Source: Desulfurivibrio sp044068625
GTDB taxonomy: Bacteria; Desulfobacterota; Desulfobulbia; Desulfobulbales; Desulfurivibrionaceae
Reading direction: 5' to 3'
Length of the DNA stretch: 64,000 nt
Assembly: GCF_044068625.1 (NCBI RefSeq)
Contig: NZ_JBIPKH010000002.1
Coordinates: 1 to 64,000, forward strand
A model generated the notes under the pieces. That model searched no databases, was not told where the DNA came from, and worked only from the letters and a program-made list of their open reading frames with translations. Shown here piece after piece: positions 63,386 to 64,000 of the stretch. Position numbers and translations under genes: made by a program. Numbering within the stretch: position 1 is the first letter of the stretch; every line of letters begins with the position of its first letter.

Positions 63386-64000
63386 ATGCCGACCGCGCCG
63401 GCAAAACCAGCAAACCCGGGCCGCTTCAATTTTGCCAACAGCTATGCCCGTCTGCCGGAGCATTTTTTTGCCCGGTTGGCCCCCACCCCGGTGGCGGCTC
63501 CCCAACTGATTCAACTTAACCGGCCGCTCTCTGTTGAGCTTGGTTTGGACCCGGAGTGGCTGGGAGGGGAGCAGGGGGTGGCGGTTTTGGCCGGCAATAG
63601 TTTGCCGCCGGGGGCCGAACCATTGGCCATGGCCTATGCCGGCCATCAGTTCGGGGCCTGGGTGCCGCAACTGGGGGACGGCCGGGCCATTCTCCTGGGG
63701 GAGGTGGTTGACCGCAAAGGGAGGCGCCGGGACATTCAGCTCAAGGGGGCCGGGCCGACTCCCTTCTCCCGGGGTGGGGATGGCCGGGCTGCCCTGGGTC
63801 CGGTGCTGCGGGAATATCTGATCAGCGAAGCCATGGCCGCCCTGGGGATTCCCACCACCCGGGCCATGGCCGCCGTCCTCACCGGCGAACTGGTGGTCCG
63901 GGAAACCCGGCTGGCCGGGGCGATTCTGACCCGGGTGGCCCAAAGCCATGTCCGGGTGGGAACTTTTCAGTTCTTCGCGGCTCGGGATGATCGGCGGGCC
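63386..64000 (+). CDS. selO: Protein adenylyltransferase SelO (5' part)
   Basis: The first 205 codons of a SelO/YdiU protein, cut by the window end and still open. After a Pro/Ala-rich leader, FNFANSYARLPEHFF is the canonical start region, followed by AYAGHQFGAWVPQLGDGRAILLGEV, QLKGAGPTPFSRGGDGRAALGPVLRE and SHVRVGTFQFFAARDD. SelO is a pseudokinase that transfers AMP to proteins in redox control. No stop codon or frameshift is seen in the visible part. Confidence 0.95.
   Translation, partial: MPTAPAKPANPGRFNFANSYARLPEHFFARLAPTPVAAPQLIQLNRPLSVELGLDPEWLGGEQGVAVLAGNSLPPGAEPLAMAYAGHQFGAWVPQLGDGRAILLGEVVDRKGRRRDIQLKGAGPTPFSRGGDGRAALGPVLREYLISEAMAALGIPTTRAMAAVLTGELVVRETRLAGAILTRVAQSHVRVGTFQFFAARDDRRA

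Overview
The window is about 64 kb of GC-rich, gene-dense bacterial chromosome with no rRNA, tRNA, CRISPR array or insertion sequence that I can see. The gene set points to an anaerobic member of the Desulfobacterota, most likely Desulfobulbales and possibly Desulfurivibrio-like. It includes rubrerythrin, an FmdE-family protein, a CobA-HemD fusion, two twin-arginine molybdopterin oxidoreductases, Tll0287/DUF3365 haem sensors, an HacA-type LeuC, TrpB2, a YcaO-TPR protein and several sigma-54 promoters. This taxonomic placement is inference from gene content.

Layout. 0-2.3 kb: a Nudix hydrolase coupled to a decayed PLD-helicase-DUF3427 gene, behind a palindromic operator-like array. 2.3-4 kb: a LysE exporter, then two small membrane proteins behind a sigma-54 promoter with upstream palindromes and a strong terminator. 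4-12 kb: a U32 RlhA-like protein, FetAB iron exporter, haem-type histidine kinase, ferritin and an ABC-F ATPase. 12-17 kb: LysR regulator, PilZ-like protein, YcaO-TPR protein with a JAMM protease, and a glycosyltransferase. 17-21.5 kb: a periplasmic PhnD-like protein coupled to an HD-GYP protein, and a cardiolipin synthase. 21.8-26.5 kb: pssA-leuA-asd-rsmD-coaD. 26.5-40 kb: orphan molybdopterin oxidoreductase, methyltransferase, M20 hydrolase, NIT-type chemoreceptor, UMF1 transporter, MoCF and FmdE proteins, GapN-type dehydrogenase, HMA protein, CoaBC, lipoprotein, nitroreductase. 40-51.2 kb: the most striking region, a periplasmic binding protein / histidine kinase / NtrC-type regulator triad followed by an ArrA-like reductase, its four-cluster ferredoxin, a TorD chaperone, TatA, a Moco-riboswitch-like leader, MoaA and a MOSC protein. 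51.4-64 kb: TatD, haem-type chemoreceptor, trpB2-leuCD-rlmD, PBP4, rubrerythrin, hemC, cobA-hemD, cupin and the start of selO.

How it fits together. The 40-51 kb block reads as a self-contained regulated respiratory module. A periplasmic tandem PhnD-like protein would sense an oxyanion and signal through the kinase to a sigma-54 activator. That activator has candidate GTTAC-N6-GTAAC binding palindromes upstream of both its own operon and the reductase operon, and each operon has a -24/-12 promoter with exact GG-N10-GC spacing. The reductase operon carries its own Fe-S subunit, assembly chaperone, export component and cofactor-synthesis genes. ArrA-type residues (RGRY; H, S, C and K around the Mo-ligand position) favour arsenate, or the related antimonate, as substrate. 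A second sigma-54 unit at 3.0-4.0 kb drives two unrecognised small membrane proteins and is the best candidate for something undescribed.
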